Below are positions 5,683 through 8,022 of a stretch of 8,022 nt of DNA, piece by piece. The translations under genes were made by a program, and so were the position numbers. This stretch comes from Arcobacter sp. Lineage in GTDB: Bacteria > Campylobacterota > Campylobacteria > Campylobacterales > Arcobacteraceae. The notes under the pieces were generated by a model that had not been told where the DNA came from, searched no databases, and saw only the letters and a program-made list of their open reading frames with translations. Where the stretch lies: assembly GCA_030635995.1 (NCBI GenBank), contig DAOVXU010000069.1:1-8022 (forward strand), given 5' to 3'. Within the stretch, counting starts at the first letter, position 1. Each line of letters starts with the position of its first letter.

Positions 5683-8022
5683 TTACACCTCCTCTTTTTT
5701 TGCAGATTGTTCGCTTAAAACTCTTTTATAATCTCTTGGAAATACTACTATAAATTTATCTTTTTCATTTTCCCAATTTTCTAAAATTACTTTTGCCTCT
5801 TTAGAGTTTGTATATTTTACATAATCTTCAATCATAGTTTTAACTTCATTTTCCATCTGGTTAGTTTCAATTTTATCTAAATCAACCATCTCTGTATTTA
5901 TTCTTTGAGATAAGTTATTCTCTTTATCATAAATATAAGCAATACCACCACTCATACCAGCACCAAAGTTTTTACCAATCTCACCTAAGATCACAACTCG
6001 ACCACCTGTCATATACTCACAACCGTGATCTCCAATACTCCCAACTACAACTTTAGCTCCACTATTTCTTACACAAAATCTCTCACCTGCTTGACCATAG
6101 ATATATGATGTTCCGCTTGTCGCTCCATAAAATGCAACATTACCAAGAATAGTTGTCGAGTTTGCATCATAAGTAGCATTTGAAGGTGGATATAAAATAA
6201 GTTTACCTCCACAAAGACCTTTTCCAAAGTAATCGTTTGCATCACCCTCTATCTCAAAAGTGATACCACTATTTACAAATGCTCCAAAACTTTGACCACC
6301 AGTTCCTTTTGCTACAAAATGAATTGTATCTTCAGGAAGACCATCTTCTGCATGGATTTTTGTCATAGTTGAACTTAGCATTGTTCCTACAGTTCTATGG
6401 ATATTGCTTAGTTTTATCTCTGTTTTAATAGGTATTTTAGTATCAATTGCATTTTGCATAATTTTAATCAATTCATTATCAAGTGCACCATCTATTCCAT
6501 GATCTTGACTCATAGTATTATATGCTGTATCTGCACTTCTTACATGCATTTTATGTAAAAGTTTATCAAGTTGTAGATGTTTAGCTTTCCAATGTTGCAC
6601 ACCCTCTTTAGATTTAAGCTTATCAACTCGTCCAACCATCTCATCAATAGTTTTAAATCCAAGTTCAGCCATCACTTCTCTTAAATCTTGTGCTAAAAAT
6701 TTTACAAAATTGACAACATGTTGAACTTTTCCTTTATATTTAGCTCTTAAATCTTTATCTTGTGTAGCAATTCCTACAGGACAAGTATTTAGATGACATT
6801 TTCTCATCATAATACAACCCTCTACAACTAAAGCACTTGTAGCAATTCCCCACTCTTCAGCACCAAGTAAAGTTGCAATGGCAATATCTCGTCCAGTTCT
6901 TAGTTGACCATCAGTTTGAAGAACTATTCTCCCTCTTAAACCATTTTTGATTAGAGTTTGATGAGTTTCTGCAAGTCCTAATTCCCAAGGAAGTCCAGCA
7001 TGTTTAATTGATGTTTGTGGAGAAGCTCCTGTCCCACCATCAAATCCAGAAATAAGTATAACATCAGAAAATGCTTTTGCAACACCAGCAGCAATCGTAC
7101 CAACACCAACTTCAGAAACTAATTTAGTATTTATTCGAGCATTTTTATTTGCATTTTTAAGGTCATGAATCAATTGTTTTAAATCTTCAATAGAATAAAT
7201 ATCATGATGTGGAGGTGGTGAGATAAGTCCAACACCTGGAGTTGAGTGTCTTGTAGCTCCAATAACTTTATCTACTTTATGACCAGGTAACTGTCCACCT
7301 TCACCTGGTTTTGCACCTTGTGCTAGTTTGATTTGAATCTCTTCCGCATTTATAAGATAATTTGCAGTTACTCCAAATCTTCCTGATGCAACTTGCTTAA
7401 TCTTAGAGTTTTTATCAGTTCCAAATCGTTCACTATTTTCTCCACCTTCTCCAGTGTTTGATTTTGCACCAATACTATTCATAGCCATTGCTAAAGTTTC
7501 ATGAGCTTCTTTTGAAATAGATCCATAACTCATAGCTCCAGTTGCAAATCTTTTTATAATATTTTCAACAGGTTCAACTTCATCTATAGATATAGGTTTT
7601 TGCTTTGTAAAATCAAGTAAACTTCTTAATGTTACAAAATCTTCTTGTGGTTCATCTATAATTTTAGTGTATTGTTTAAATGTATTATAATCATCTTTTT
7701 TAGTTGATTGTTGAAGTAAAAATATAGTTTCAGGTGAGAAAAGATGATTTTCCCCTCTTTGTCTATAAGCATATTGCCCACCTACACCTAAATCATTTGC
7801 TTCAATGATTTGTTTAGGATATGCAATAGAATGGCAAAGTTTTGTTTCAGTTTCAATTGTATCTATATCAATACCACCAAGCCGTGACGGTGTTCCTTTA
7901 AAGTATTTATCTACTAACTCATCACCTAAACCAACAGCTTCAAATATTTGAGCTCCTGTATATGATCTTATAGTTGAGATACCCATTTTAGACATAATCT
8001 TATAGATACCTTTTTTAATAGC
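5683..8022 (-). CDS. gltB: Glutamate synthase large alpha subunit, C-terminal half, 5' end cut by window edge
   Basis: Makes glutamate from 2-oxoglutarate and the ammonia of glutamine, using FMN and a 3Fe-4S cluster, with electrons from GltD. The frame is open to base 8022 (779 residues in the window). The Met at 7995 is internal: the upstream codons continue the family sequence AIKKGIYKIMSKMGIST. Full GltB is about 1,470-1,510 residues, so the glutaminase domain and its N-terminal Cys are outside. Residue numbers are from the window edge. The FMN/2-oxoglutarate domain covers roughly 130-490, with GAMSYGSIS near 162, KPGEGGQLPGHKV near 238, and GFDGGTGASP near 326. The 3Fe-4S ligands are C403, C409 and C414 (C-x5-C-x4-C). 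The C-terminal beta-helix (GXGXG domain) runs from about 560, starting near KGTGGQSFGAF. The normal family ending, FPRDYKRVL, is followed by a short charged tail. gltD follows after 1 nt. Confidence 0.96.
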   Translation of the reverse strand, partial: AIKKGIYKIMSKMGISTIRSYTGAQIFEAVGLGDELVDKYFKGTPSRLGGIDIDTIETETKLCHSIAYPKQIIEANDLGVGGQYAYRQRGENHLFSPETIFLLQQSTKKDDYNTFKQYTKIIDEPQEDFVTLRSLLDFTKQKPISIDEVEPVENIIKRFATGAMSYGSISKEAHETLAMAMNSIGAKSNTGEGGENSERFGTDKNSKIKQVASGRFGVTANYLINAEEIQIKLAQGAKPGEGGQLPGHKVDKVIGATRHSTPGVGLISPPPHHDIYSIEDLKQLIHDLKNANKNARINTKLVSEVGVGTIAAGVAKAFSDVILISGFDGGTGASPQTSIKHAGLPWELGLAETHQTLIKNGLRGRIVLQTDGQLRTGRDIAIATLLGAEEWGIATSALVVEGCIMMRKCHLNTCPVGIATQDKDLRAKYKGKVQHVVNFVKFLAQDLREVMAELGFKTIDEMVGRVDKLKSKEGVQHWKAKHLQLDKLLHKMHVRSADTAYNTMSQDHGIDGALDNELIKIMQNAIDTKIPIKTEIKLSNIHRTVGTMLSSTMTKIHAEDGLPEDTIHFVAKGTGGQSFGAFVNSGITFEIEGDANDYFGKGLCGGKLILYPPSNATYDANSTTILGNVAFYGATSGTSYIYGQAGERFCVRNSGAKVVVGSIGDHGCEYMTGGRVVILGEIGKNFGAGMSGGIAYIYDKENNLSQRINTEMVDLDKIETNQMENEVKTMIEDYVKYTNSKEAKVILENWENEKDKFIVVFPRDYKRVLSEQSAKKEEV
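5687..5693 (-). promoter_or_regulatory. Strong ribosome binding site for gltD, inside the 3' end of gltB
   Basis: On the minus strand this reads AGGAGGT, close to the full anti-Shine-Dalgarno complement, 5 nt before the gltD ATG. It overlaps the last codons of gltB (Glu-Glu-Val), and the gltB stop lies between it and the ATG. This would keep the two subunits in balanced supply from one mRNA. Confidence 0.85.

Noticed and set aside
7993..7995. ATG (minus strand) as the start of gltB
   Set aside because: The nine codons upstream continue the conserved GltB sequence to the window edge, and the protein would lack half of the family length.

Overview
The window is AT-rich, almost fully coding bacterial DNA. 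It holds six genes in two blocks that converge at about position 3805. The protein sequences point to Campylobacterota, most likely the Arcobacter group: there is a Campylobacter-type PglB oligosaccharyltransferase, a PglF-type membrane-bound sugar-nucleotide dehydratase, and gltB directly followed by gltD. This placement rests on remembered family resemblance and gene order, not on a database search.

Plus-strand block (1-3802): the C-terminal part of pglB (cut by the left edge), a small exported ATP-dependent DNA ligase of the Lig E type, and a full-length pglF. The spacing is 8 nt between pglB and the ligase, then a 4-nt ATGA overlap between the ligase and pglF, so the three are almost certainly one transcript. 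PglF would make the 4-keto sugar nucleotide that starts the bacillosamine branch, and PglB would transfer the finished glycan to periplasmic asparagines. The ligase is the unexpected member. It carries a signal peptide and, in its mature N-terminus, the sequence DQNIS, which fits the bacterial N-glycosylation sequon D/E-X-N-X-S/T. PglB also has one strict sequon (DKNET) in its periplasmic domain.

Minus-strand block (8022-3808, read right to left): the C-terminal half of gltB (cut by the right edge), a complete gltD, and a four-helix membrane protein with a HemJ/CopD-like pattern. GltB and GltD form NADPH-dependent glutamate synthase. gltB stops 1 nt before gltD, with a strong AGGAGGT ribosome binding site inside the end of gltB. 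gltD and the membrane gene share one base (TAATG), so the third gene looks translationally coupled.

There is no intergenic stretch over 10 nt. I saw no RNA genes, mobile elements, CRISPR arrays, repeats, clear promoters or hairpin terminators. Most of the window is conserved core metabolism and glycosylation. The points most worth following are the exported ligase inside a glycosylation operon with its own sequon, and the small membrane protein attached to the glutamate synthase genes.
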